A stretch of 39,939 nt of DNA from an uncultured Prevotellaceae bacterium (GTDB lineage: Bacteria; Bacteroidota; Bacteroidia; Bacteroidales; Bacteroidaceae), in contig CAMKSE010000029.1 of NCBI GenBank assembly GCA_946415365.1, positions 1-39,939 on the forward strand, given 5' to 3'. A program made the translations under genes and the position numbers. Shown here in pieces: positions 21,961-30,224 of the stretch (within the stretch, counting starts at the first letter, position 1; every line of letters starts with the position of its first letter). A model generated the notes under the pieces. It was not told the origin of the DNA. It searched no databases and saw only the letters and a list, made by a program, of their open reading frames with translations.

Positions 21961-22605
21961 ATGTTTACAATAAAAACATTCCCCTTTAACCTGCTTCAGG
22001 AGAACACATACGTGGTAAGTGACGAGACCCACGAATGCGTCATTATCGACTGCGGTGCCTACTACGAAGAAGAGCGGAAAGCAATCACCGACTATATTAC
22101 TGGAAACGGATTGCGTCCAACACATCTTCTCGCCACTCACGGACACTGGGACCATAACCTCGGCATCGACACCATATTCAACGCCTTCGGGCTACAGGTG
22201 GAAGCCGCAGCCGAAGACGAGTTTCTCATCACAGACATCCCCCATAACTTTCAAAGCATCATAGGTGCTCCCCTACGAAGGAAATTCCCCGCAGTAGGGC
22301 GCTTCTTCGACAAAGACGAGGTGATAAGGTTTGGCAACCACGAACTACAGGTGCTAAAAACCCCTGGTCATTCTCCTGGCAGCGTCGTTTTTTATTGTGC
22401 CCAAGAACATATCGCCTTCACTGGTGACACACTGTTCCGGATGAGTGTCGGTCGTACAGATTTCGAAGGCGGCAGTTACGAAGCCCTGATGAACAGCCTG
22501 AATCAGATACTGGCAAATCTGCCAGTCGAGACCATTGTGTTACCAGGTCACGGGCCCCAATCGACCATTGGCGAAGAGCTGAGGTTCAATCCCTATTTGC
22601 AGTAA
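21961..22605 (+). CDS. MBL-fold metallohydrolase (glyoxalase II-like)
   Basis: A 214-residue binuclear-metal hydrolase. It starts with the short family form MFTIKTFPFNLLQENTYVV. Metal ligands are in ATHGHWDHNLG (HxHxDH), GHSPGSVVF, TGDTLFRMSVGRTD and the last His in VLPGHGPQST. This matches YcbL/GloB-like proteins, for which thioester (S-lactoylglutathione or related) hydrolysis is the usual suggestion. Its last 66 bases overlap the end of the convergent ATP-grasp-like gene (22540-22605). Confidence 0.9.
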   Translation: MFTIKTFPFNLLQENTYVVSDETHECVIIDCGAYYEEERKAITDYITGNGLRPTHLLATHGHWDHNLGIDTIFNAFGLQVEAAAEDEFLITDIPHNFQSIIGAPLRRKFPAVGRFFDKDEVIRFGNHELQVLKTPGHSPGSVVFYCAQEHIAFTGDTLFRMSVGRTDFEGGSYEALMNSLNQILANLPVETIVLPGHGPQSTIGEELRFNPYLQ

Positions 22606-23562
22606 CTTCTCTAAAGAAAGTGCCACGTGACCCATTGTTTGACGAAGGTTTATTTCAACACATGGATGTAGGAATAAACCTTCTTCATCAGGTTTTGAAA
22701 CAATCATCATATCTATGCCAAAAGGTCCTTTATACCGGTTTTTATAAAGATGCCCCAACTCGCTGCAAATCATCTCTTGAATATCACGCAACAAATCAAC
22801 TGATACATAACGGTTTATATAGTTCTCTTTAGACCTTTCTTGCATAAGAATATTACCCTTATATGCACCGTTTTGGGTGACGAAGATTGATAGTCCCAGA
22901 TAACGAACTTGTCCCTCTCCATCACTCTCAAACTCCATACCAAAGTCCTTCACTTTCTGATAAAAAGGATTCACAACGACACTCCCCTGACGTTCAATCA
23001 CATTACGTATCCATCGTTGTTGACTCTCGTTCATAGAACCGTCAACAAAACGAACACCACGCCCGCTGCTACTCCAAGGGGCTTTTACCACAATACGTCC
23101 ATACTGATGAAGCCACTCCACCACCTCGTCCAGACTATCGACCTCTATTGAGAAGCCAACCGTTCCCAAGCACTGTAATGAATCCAACAACGATACAGCA
23201 TATTTGCGATGCGACAATTCACGAATTCCAGCTATAACCTTCTCTTCAGGTACAGCTTCCACTCCATGGCGAAGCAAGAAACGTCGAAGAGCCAGATCCC
23301 AGCCCCACGGGCGCACCTCGGTGACGTCAAGCCTGCTCAGCTCTGTTTTATCGACGAACTTTCTCTCTCCTCCGAGTTGTCCATACGCATCCTGTGCTGT
23401 CCTCACATCATCAACAAGAATCAAGTCGTCCTCCTCTGCCCAAAGAGCAGGTAGCCAACCCAGTTGCTGCCGTAACAGTCTGGCAGCACGAGGAGCGGTG
23501 AAATTGCTCAGATTTGCGGCTAGGGCAAGGTCGTGCTCAGGATTAAATATATGTAGTATCAT
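22540..23562 (-). CDS. Uncharacterised ATP-grasp-like protein
   Basis: A 340-residue protein. The N-terminus MILHIFNPEHDLALAANL carries an NPEHD motif I cannot tie to a characterised enzyme. The C-terminal two-thirds looks like an ATP-grasp fold: RIVVKAPWSSSGRGVRFV (nucleotide-binding Lys and Gly-rich loop), YLGLSIFVTQNGAYKGN, and the metal-binding end GPFGIDMM followed by CVEINLRQTMGH (Glu and Asn ligands). ATP-grasp enzymes join carboxylates to amines or thiols, but the substrate is unknown. ATG 23562 is preferred over an upstream TTG. A TACCTTTG promoter box precedes it. It overlaps the MBL-fold gene by 66 bases tail-to-tail. Confidence 0.75.
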   Translation of the reverse strand: MILHIFNPEHDLALAANLSNFTAPRAARLLRQQLGWLPALWAEEDDLILVDDVRTAQDAYGQLGGERKFVDKTELSRLDVTEVRPWGWDLALRRFLLRHGVEAVPEEKVIAGIRELSHRKYAVSLLDSLQCLGTVGFSIEVDSLDEVVEWLHQYGRIVVKAPWSSSGRGVRFVDGSMNESQQRWIRNVIERQGSVVVNPFYQKVKDFGMEFESDGEGQVRYLGLSIFVTQNGAYKGNILMQERSKENYINRYVSVDLLRDIQEMICSELGHLYKNRYKGPFGIDMMIVSKPDEEGLFLHPCVEINLRQTMGHVALSLEKLLQIGIEPQLFANGRLGPVTW

Positions 23563-23574
23563 CCGTTTTTGCCA

Positions 23575-23582
23575 CAAAGGTA
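23575..23582 (-). promoter_or_regulatory. -7 box for the ATP-grasp-like gene
   Basis: TACCTTTG on the minus strand, 13 bases before the ATG at 23562. This gives a nearly leaderless transcript. The -33 element is not clear. Confidence 0.5.
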
Positions 23583-23611
23583 ACTATTTTTTCTCTTTTT
23601 TTGCCTTTTTA

Positions 23612-23643
23612 TTTGGTAATATCGTTTATTTTGATTATTTTTG
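23612..23643 (+). promoter_or_regulatory. Promoter of the signalling-NRPS-receptor operon
   Basis: TTTG (23612-23615), 20 bases, then TATTTTTG (23636-23643) followed by CACC. It is the only good promoter seen ahead of the six same-strand genes ending at 37927; a leader of about 22 bases precedes the first ATG. Confidence 0.75.
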
Positions 23644-23671
23644 CACCTAAAAGAAACAAACATTACACATT

Positions 23672-24835
23672 ATGCCAACAAAAATTCTTAGCGTCGACGA
23701 TGAAAACGACCTCGAATTGCTCTTAACGCAATACTTCAGAAGAAAAATCCGTAAGGGAGAATATGAATTTTCCTTTGCTCATAACGGACTTGAAGCTTTG
23801 ACGATGCTTCTCAAAAACAAAGACTACGACATCATCCTCTCAGACATCAACATGCCGGAAATGGACGGTCTGACCCTGCTCACGAAGATCAATGAGATGC
23901 AGAACCCAGCCCTCAAGTGTATCATGGTCTCGGCATACGGCGACATGGGTAACATCCGTCAAGCCATGAACAACGGAGCCTTCGACTTTGCCACCAAACC
24001 CATCGACCTTGACGACCTTAGCCTGACCATAGAGAAAGCCATAGAGCAGATCCGCTATATCAAGACCATGCAGCAGGAGCACAGCCAGCTTGAGTCTATT
24101 AAGGGAGATCTTGCCATAGCCCGGGAGATACAACAGGCCATCCTACCCCGCATCTTCCCCCCCTTCCCCGAGAATGCCGAACAGCTCGACATAGCAGCCC
24201 TTATGAACGCCGCAAAGGATGTGGGAGGCGACTTTTACGACTTCTTCCGCATTGACGACCAGCGTATTGGGTTTGTCGTTGCCGACGTGAGCGGAAAGGG
24301 AGTCCCAGCAGCCATTTTTATGGCTGTCAGCCGAACCCTCATCAGGGCAACAGGCGTCAGAGGCGTCAGTCCCGCCGAATGCATCTCCTACTCTAACGAA
24401 CTGCTAGCTCAGGAATCCGCAAATTCCATGTTCGTAACGGCCTTCTACGGCATTTACAACCTCACGACAGGCCAGGTGACATATACAAATGCAGGCCACA
24501 ACCCTCCCTATCTGATGAAAGCAGACGGTACCATCTTGCAACTCCCCTTTTCAAGCGACCTTGTGGTTGGAGCCATTGACGACTTCAAGTACTCTGAAGA
24601 GACCCTTCAGCTCGAACATGGCGACACCCTTCTGCTCTATACCGACGGCGTGACAGAAGCCATAAACTCCGGCGACGAGGAGTTCGGAGAACAGAGACTG
24701 CAGGCTGTGCTTGCCCAGCTGACCAGCAACAGCAGTCAGGATATTATCGAGCGAATCAAGGCCTGCGTATCCGACTTTGCCGGTGAGGCAGAACAGAGCG
24801 ACGACATCACCCTATTAGCCATCAAACGACTCTGA
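23672..24835 (+). CDS. Response regulator with SpoIIE/PP2C-type serine phosphatase output (RsbU-like)
   Basis: A 387-residue two-domain signalling protein. Residues 1-125 are a receiver: acidic pocket SVDDEND, phospho-acceptor Asp58 in IILSDINMPEMDG, switch residue in MVSAYGD and Lys in ATKPIDL. A helical linker (about 126-160, LESIKGDLAIAREIQQAILP) is the usual bridge to SpoIIE phosphatases. The PP2C domain has DVGGDFYDFF (about 183-192), VADVSGKGVPAAIFMA, NAGHNPPYL, LYTDGVTEA and DDITLLAI, so all metal-binding Asp are present. Such proteins dephosphorylate an anti-sigma antagonist when the receiver is phosphorylated; no STAS or anti-sigma gene lies in the window. It is first in the operon, 2 bases before the next gene. 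Confidence 0.93.
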   Translation: MPTKILSVDDENDLELLLTQYFRRKIRKGEYEFSFAHNGLEALTMLLKNKDYDIILSDINMPEMDGLTLLTKINEMQNPALKCIMVSAYGDMGNIRQAMNNGAFDFATKPIDLDDLSLTIEKAIEQIRYIKTMQQEHSQLESIKGDLAIAREIQQAILPRIFPPFPENAEQLDIAALMNAAKDVGGDFYDFFRIDDQRIGFVVADVSGKGVPAAIFMAVSRTLIRATGVRGVSPAECISYSNELLAQESANSMFVTAFYGIYNLTTGQVTYTNAGHNPPYLMKADGTILQLPFSSDLVVGAIDDFKYSEETLQLEHGDTLLLYTDGVTEAINSGDEEFGEQRLQAVLAQLTSNSSQDIIERIKACVSDFAGEAEQSDDITLLAIKRL

Positions 24836-24837
24836 GC

Positions 24838-26397
24838 GTGAACAGAAGATATCTCATCGCAGGAGGACTGGGCGCCCTGCTGATAGCTTCTACAGCAGTC
24901 GGTCTGGTTGGGTGGCAGGCCGAACATCGCCGCGTCAAAGCCCTGGAATCTCTGGTGGGAGAACTCCAGCGCAAAGAGAAGCGCTCCGCCGTAGACCGCA
25001 GCATCAGCGCCCAGATGGAGGAGATTGCCTTTGAGCAGATGATCATCTCCGACGAACAGCGTGAAAAAGCCCTTCAGCAGACGCGAGTAGCCAATGAGAT
25101 GCGTGAACGTTCAGAGATCGAGCGTCAGAACGCCCTGATGGCTGAGCGTAATGCCGTTGCATCTGAGAAGAAAGCCCTCGAAGCATCAGCCCTCGCAGAG
25201 AGCCAGCGGCAGATAGCCGAGCACCAGCGCATACAGGCAGAGCTCGCCAAGAGCATTGCCGACACGCTGAGCTATGTCGCCCTCGCACGTTCCTTGGGTT
25301 CACTGTCATCAATCCAGGCGCAGGTGGGAAATACAGAGCTGGCCGACCTGTTGGCCTACTCATCCTACCTCTTTGTCAACCGCTATCACGGTGACGTCTA
25401 CTACCCCGCCATCTTCCAGTCACTCATGACCTCAAGCCAGAGTATGCGCTCATGGCCTAAACACAACGGTTCGCTCATGGCATTGGCCTATCTGTCGAAG
25501 AACGACAGCCGCATGGTCACCGCCAGCACCTATGGTGAGATCATGGTTCACGAAAAGGTAGGCGACAACCTGCAGAGCCTGACGCTCCTGAGCGACAATA
25601 CCCTCGACTTCCGCGACCTATACCTCGAAGATGAAGTCGTCTATGCCATCAGCCGCAGTGGCCATCTGGTCATCATTGATAAGGGGGAGATAAAAATACT
25701 GCCGCTCCCAGACCTCGACTTCCCCATGAAGATTACCGATATGGACAGCGACAATCTCCTCTTGGTGGGTGATCACGGTATGGCCCTGTATGAAAAACAG
25801 CGGAAAATGGTAGTCAACACCCGTGAGCTCCCCTTCAAAGTGACCACAGTATCCCGCTATGACTATCGCCCCCTGCTCTTCGACGACCAAGGGCGCCAGC
25901 ATCTGGTCAAAGGATTCTATGAGTTAGAGACCGCCGACGTACCCTTCAAGGGGCGGGTGACCGCTTTCGCCAGTTCCAAGAACACCCGTCAGCGTGCATA
26001 CGGCATGAGCGACGGAACGATCTATCTGTATAATGAACGCACTGGCAAAATCACCAAGCTCGAAGGCCATCTCTCACGCATCTCGCGTCTCAAGTTCAAC
26101 GGGCCGAGTCTATACTCCGCCAGCTACGACAACTCCGTAAGGCTGTGGAACACCAGCAGCGAGAAGATCGATCCCATGACGCTGATATCCACCAACTCAT
26201 GGATGATGGACTTCACATTCGACAACTCAAAGCAGTTTGCCTGGATGGGCGATTATAACGGCAACCTCTCCGAAGTCCTCCTTTCCGTACCCGAAATGGT
26301 AGAGAGGATCAGCAGGAAGCTCAAGCGCGACTTTACCCGCGAAGAGTGGAATTACTACATTGGCAGCAATGTGCCTTACGAATCGTTTAAGAAATGA
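24838..26397 (+). CDS. Membrane-anchored coiled-coil and WD40-like propeller protein
   Basis: A 519-residue protein without a known named family. One N-terminal membrane segment (YLIAGGLGALLIASTAVGLVGW, about 5-26) is followed by a long charged coiled coil (about 30-145; repeats such as ERNAVASEKKALEASALAE and QRQIAEHQRIQAELAKSIAD). A bridge with DLLAYSSYLFVNRY leads into a beta-propeller: blades around LMALAYLSKNDSRMVTAST, TAFASSKNTRQRAYGMSDG, and a clear WD40 blade LEGHLSRISRLKFNG with YSASYDNSVRLWN. The start is GTG, 2 bases after the phosphatase stop; it overlaps the sensor kinase by 4 bases. It is probably a scaffold or sensor for the signalling proteins; which compartment the propeller occupies cannot be fixed from sequence. 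Confidence 0.75.
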   Translation: MNRRYLIAGGLGALLIASTAVGLVGWQAEHRRVKALESLVGELQRKEKRSAVDRSISAQMEEIAFEQMIISDEQREKALQQTRVANEMRERSEIERQNALMAERNAVASEKKALEASALAESQRQIAEHQRIQAELAKSIADTLSYVALARSLGSLSSIQAQVGNTELADLLAYSSYLFVNRYHGDVYYPAIFQSLMTSSQSMRSWPKHNGSLMALAYLSKNDSRMVTASTYGEIMVHEKVGDNLQSLTLLSDNTLDFRDLYLEDEVVYAISRSGHLVIIDKGEIKILPLPDLDFPMKITDMDSDNLLLVGDHGMALYEKQRKMVVNTRELPFKVTTVSRYDYRPLLFDDQGRQHLVKGFYELETADVPFKGRVTAFASSKNTRQRAYGMSDGTIYLYNERTGKITKLEGHLSRISRLKFNGPSLYSASYDNSVRLWNTSSEKIDPMTLISTNSWMMDFTFDNSKQFAWMGDYNGNLSEVLLSVPEMVERISRKLKRDFTREEWNYYIGSNVPYESFKK

Positions 26398-29369
26398 GAG
26401 GTATGATGATCATGAAGCGTATATACTCAGATAGCCCGAAAGCGACGTGGTTGGTGAAAGTACTCCTGGTGCTGTTCACTGTTCACGCCTCACCCCTCAC
26501 GATTCACTCCCAGGGCCTCCCGTTCCTCAGGAATTACTCGGCAAGCGACTATCACGCCCATAGCCGCAACTTTGACGTGGAGATAGGGGAAGACGGATTC
26601 GTCTTCTTTGCCAACTTCGAGGGTCTGATGTATTACGACCGCGCTGAATGGCACATCATCCACACCCCTGGCGTCACGCGTGTCACAGTGGTCTTCGCCG
26701 ACAAGAACCATGTCCTCTGGGCAGGCGGCTACAACTATTTCGGCCGAATCCAGCGGAAGGCGAATGGTGAGCTCTACCTCCAGCGGGTCGGAGCCCAGGG
26801 GCTCTTCCTTGGCGAGGTGCTGGAGATCTATGAGAATCGAAGCGGAGAGCTCAACTTCGCTGTCAACGACGGCAATATATATAAGGTGGAGGGCGACAAG
26901 GTCTCCATCAAGGATAAAAAGAGTGACACCTCTCACAGTATCGGTCTGTCGGACGTGATCAATGTCGAGGCCCTCGAGAGTGGTAACGAGATAACGGTTC
27001 TCGACGACATCACCCAGACAGAACCGCTCGAAAACGGTCTGAAGGCCGTCGTCAGAAAAGGGCGCGGGCTGGCCGTCACCGATGAACAAGGCCATGAGCT
27101 CTATACCGTCACTGAGGCAAACGGACTCTGCACAAACAATGTGACCTATGTGGCCTACGACGGGCACGGGCAGCTATGGGGAGCCACTGACTACGGTGTG
27201 TTTTCGCTCGCCATTCCATCAGCCTACTCCCGATTCACACGCAACGAAGGCCTCTCCGGAGAGGCCATGTCAATCGAAGTCTTCCAGGGGCGTAAATACA
27301 TCGGCACCAACCACGGCCTGTTCCGTCAGGATGGCAGAGCCTTCTCAAAGGTATCGGGTGTCAACTACGCCTGCTGGGACCTTGCAGCAAACAGCCAGGG
27401 ACTTCTGGCAGCAACTGCCAACGGCATCTACCGTATCTACCCCGACGGCAATACAACACAGCTCACAAACATCAGTGCGATGACCCTTCTGGACGAAGGC
27501 TCGCAGTTCTATAGCGGAGAGATGGACGGACTCTATCTGATCCAGGCAGCCGACAACAGCCGGAAAAAGCTCTGTAACCTCGAGAAAGTCAGCAAGATCT
27601 TAAAAGACAACGAAGGCACCCTCTGGATTCAGAACCTCTATGGAGAAGTGTGGTATAAGCCTTCTGCGGCGAAGGAGTTCGCTCCCTACCACAAAGGACA
27701 GGCTACTGATGCCGCCGCCACCATCGTACCCTTGGCAGGAAAAGTAGAGACTGTCAGTGCCGAGGCATCCAAGCCCTTCCCCTACCCCCTGTTCTCCTTC
27801 CTCGGCGACGACGGCATCAGCTGGCTGACAAACAATGAGAGCAAACAGCTCTACAGATGGAAAGACGGGAGTCAACTCGACGACCGCCTCTCTCAGCTCA
27901 TCCGCCCCCTCGAGAATATGCCTGTCCGAGCCATGCTCACTGAGAAGGATGTAATCTGGCTCGGAAGCGACGATGGCTTCACGGTGATTGACACCAGTGT
28001 AGAAGACCCGGCCCTCGCCACCAACCCCCAACTGCTGATACGCTCTATCACCCTGGGCAGCGACAGCATCCTGTGGAGTGGCTACGGTAAACCACCCGCC
28101 ACACGCCTGTCATTAGGAAGCAATGACCGTAACCTGCGCTTCACATACTCCATCGACTATGCCCCCATGGTCGGAACTACCCTCTATCGCTATCAGCTGA
28201 ACGACGGCGGCTGGAGTGCCTGGGCCGACGATATGGATGCAGAGTTCATCAACCTGCCTCACGGTTCTTACTCATTTCAGGTACAGGCACGCGATGCCTT
28301 TGGAAGGCTGACAGACATCACTACCGTCAGCTTCCGTATTGCATATCCCGTCTACCTGCGCTGGTATATGATCATCTTCTATCTCGTCTTGGCAGCCATC
28401 CTCATCTACATCCTCTTCCAGATTCGTCTGCGCAAGTTGGAGAAAGACAAGATGCGACTCGAGAAAGTGGTACACGACCGTACCGCAGAGGTAGTCAAGC
28501 AGAAAGACGAAATCGAAGAGAAGTCAAAGAGTCTGGAGAAAGCCCTCGACGACCTGAATACAGCCCAACACGAACTCATCCGTCAGGAGAAGATGGCCAC
28601 TGTGGGTAAACTGACGCAGGGACTGATCGACCGTATTCTGAACCCGCTGAACTACATCAACAACTTCGCCAAACTCTCTGAAGGACTCGTGAAAGATATC
28701 GAAGCCAACATTGAGGACGACAAGGACAAGATGGACTCAGAGAACTACGAGGACACCATCGACGTACTGGGAATGCTTCAGGGCAACTTGCAGAAAGTAG
28801 GCGAACATGGTCAGAACACCACACGCACCCTGAAGGCGATGGAGGAAATGCTGAAAGACCGCAGCGGGGGCATCGTACCGATGAACCTCATAGCCGTCGT
28901 CAGACAAGACGAACAGATGCTGCATGAGTATTACAAGAACGAGATTGCAGAATATGGCATCCAGGTTCATCTCGACTGTCCGGAAGAAGAACTGACGATC
29001 AACGGCAATGCAGAACAGTTAAGCAAGACTATCATGAGTCTGCTTGGCAACGCTGTCTATGCCATTGTAAAGAAAGCACAACGTGAGAAGGACTACACGC
29101 CGGCCATCAACATCAGTGTCACACCAGCCTCAGATAACTCAGATAATGTTCAGGTATCCATCCGCGATAACGGTATTGGAATTGAAGACACGATTATCAA
29201 TAAGATATTCGATCCTTTCTTCACGACGAAGACTACTGGTGAGGCAGCTGGTGTGGGACTGTATCTGAGCCGCGAGATTTTGCAGAATCACGGTAGTGAC
29301 ATCTTGGTCAAGTCGGTCAAAAATGAATATAGCGAGTTTACCTTTACATTACCCATCAATAAAGCATAG
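26394..29369 (+). CDS. Reg_prop/Y_Y_Y sensor kinase homologue lacking the phospho-acceptor histidine
   Basis: A 991-residue membrane sensor. After an N-terminal signal segment (WLVKVLLVLFTVHAS) the periplasmic part (about 45-570) has two-component propeller blades such as LWAGGYNYFGRI, LWGATDYGVFSL, YIGTNHGLFRQDG and IWLGSDDGFTVID. A Y_Y_Y domain follows (about 578-652, YRYQLNDGGWSAWADD), then a membrane helix (about 656-680) and a coiled coil. The DHp region reads KLTQGLIDRILNPLNYI where kinases have GIAHEIxNPL: His is replaced by Asp746 and Glu by Arg747. The ATP-binding boxes are kept: LLGNAVYAI (N), DNGIGI (G1), FDPFFTTK (F), GVGLYLS (G2). It has no receiver or AraC domain, unlike Bacteroides hybrid HTCS sensors. 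The next gene is an intact kinase 4 bases away. Confidence 0.9.
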   Translation: MRGMMIMKRIYSDSPKATWLVKVLLVLFTVHASPLTIHSQGLPFLRNYSASDYHAHSRNFDVEIGEDGFVFFANFEGLMYYDRAEWHIIHTPGVTRVTVVFADKNHVLWAGGYNYFGRIQRKANGELYLQRVGAQGLFLGEVLEIYENRSGELNFAVNDGNIYKVEGDKVSIKDKKSDTSHSIGLSDVINVEALESGNEITVLDDITQTEPLENGLKAVVRKGRGLAVTDEQGHELYTVTEANGLCTNNVTYVAYDGHGQLWGATDYGVFSLAIPSAYSRFTRNEGLSGEAMSIEVFQGRKYIGTNHGLFRQDGRAFSKVSGVNYACWDLAANSQGLLAATANGIYRIYPDGNTTQLTNISAMTLLDEGSQFYSGEMDGLYLIQAADNSRKKLCNLEKVSKILKDNEGTLWIQNLYGEVWYKPSAAKEFAPYHKGQATDAAATIVPLAGKVETVSAEASKPFPYPLFSFLGDDGISWLTNNESKQLYRWKDGSQLDDRLSQLIRPLENMPVRAMLTEKDVIWLGSDDGFTVIDTSVEDPALATNPQLLIRSITLGSDSILWSGYGKPPATRLSLGSNDRNLRFTYSIDYAPMVGTTLYRYQLNDGGWSAWADDMDAEFINLPHGSYSFQVQARDAFGRLTDITTVSFRIAYPVYLRWYMIIFYLVLAAILIYILFQIRLRKLEKDKMRLEKVVHDRTAEVVKQKDEIEEKSKSLEKALDDLNTAQHELIRQEKMATVGKLTQGLIDRILNPLNYINNFAKLSEGLVKDIEANIEDDKDKMDSENYEDTIDVLGMLQGNLQKVGEHGQNTTRTLKAMEEMLKDRSGGIVPMNLIAVVRQDEQMLHEYYKNEIAEYGIQVHLDCPEEELTINGNAEQLSKTIMSLLGNAVYAIVKKAQREKDYTPAINISVTPASDNSDNVQVSIRDNGIGIEDTIINKIFDPFFTTKTTGEAAGVGLYLSREILQNHGSDILVKSVKNEYSEFTFTLPINKA

Positions 29370-29373
29370 CACT

Positions 29374-30192
29374 ATGGAACAGATTGAACAATTAAGGGAG
29401 CAACTCAAGAAACAGGAGAAACTGGCATCGCTGGGTATTCTCAGCGCCGGTATTGCCCATGAAATACAGAATCCGCTGAACTTTGTCATCAACTTCAGCA
29501 AGATGTCGAATAAACTTCTCAAGGATTTAGAGGAGATTGTTGCAGACAATGAGGACAAAATGACTGAAGAAGACCGAGAGGATCTTGACGACATCGTTGC
29601 CGACCTGAAGGAGAACCTGTCGAAGATTGCGGAGCATGGTGAGCGTGCTATCAGTATCATCCAAGGCATCCTACTTGTCTCGCGCGGCAAGGAAGGTGAA
29701 TTGCTTCCAACAGATGTCTGTAAACTCGTCAAGGAGTATGTGTGGCTCTCCTATCATGCTATGCGTGCTAACAATAAGGGGTTCAATCTCACCATCCATG
29801 AACAGTATGCGGAAGGCATTCCACAGACGATGGTCATTCCACAGGATCTGAGCCGCGCTGTGCTGAACGTGATGAACAATGCCTGCTATGCCGTTTGGAA
29901 AAAAGCTCAGACAGGTAATGGCTGTTATCAGCCCGAAATCTGTGTCAAGGTGGAAGCGCAAAAAGGACAGATTGTCATCACGCTGAAGGACAATGGTGAA
30001 GGTATGAGTGAGGAAACTAAGAAGCGACTCTTTGAGAACTTCTACACCACCAAGCCCGTCGGTCAAGGAACAGGTCTTGGAATGTCTATTACCCGCGACA
30101 TCATCGAGAATAAACACGGCGGAAAACTTACCTTCGACTCCAAGGAAGGAGAAGGGACTACATTTACATTTACCATACCAATCAAAAAGTGA
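29374..30192 (+). CDS. Short soluble histidine kinase with intact H-box
   Basis: A 272-residue protein with only the kinase core. A short helix (MEQIEQLREQLKKQEKLASLG) leads to the H-box SAGIAHEIQNPLNFVINF with phospho-acceptor His29 and the catalytic Glu30. An acidic helical stretch (EDREDLDDIVADLKENL) is followed by the HATPase domain: N-box LNVMNNACYAVWKKA, G1 DNGEGMSEE, F-box FENFYTTKP, G2 GTGLGMSITRD. It has no sensor or membrane segment, so its input must come through a partner. The ATG at 29374 is chosen because it lies 4 bases after the pseudokinase stop and starts at the family's natural helix. Its DHp/HATPase parts resemble those of the preceding gene in layout (shared NPLN and acidic inserts), suggesting a duplicated pair. 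The likely target is the receiver at 23672. Confidence 0.9.
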   Translation: MEQIEQLREQLKKQEKLASLGILSAGIAHEIQNPLNFVINFSKMSNKLLKDLEEIVADNEDKMTEEDREDLDDIVADLKENLSKIAEHGERAISIIQGILLVSRGKEGELLPTDVCKLVKEYVWLSYHAMRANNKGFNLTIHEQYAEGIPQTMVIPQDLSRAVLNVMNNACYAVWKKAQTGNGCYQPEICVKVEAQKGQIVITLKDNGEGMSEETKKRLFENFYTTKPVGQGTGLGMSITRDIIENKHGGKLTFDSKEGEGTTFTFTIPIKK

Positions 30193-30224
30193 TTTCATAT
30201 CACAAAGATTGATCATTAATACGA

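Noticed and set aside
26394..29369. Classical hybrid two-component system (HTCS)
   Set aside because: The sensor half fits, but there is no receiver or AraC-type DNA-binding domain and the phospho-acceptor His is missing.
29296..29373. Longer start for the soluble histidine kinase
   Set aside because: The upstream residues overlap the sensor's last codons in another frame and show no signal or helix pattern; ATG 29374 gives the normal kinase core.
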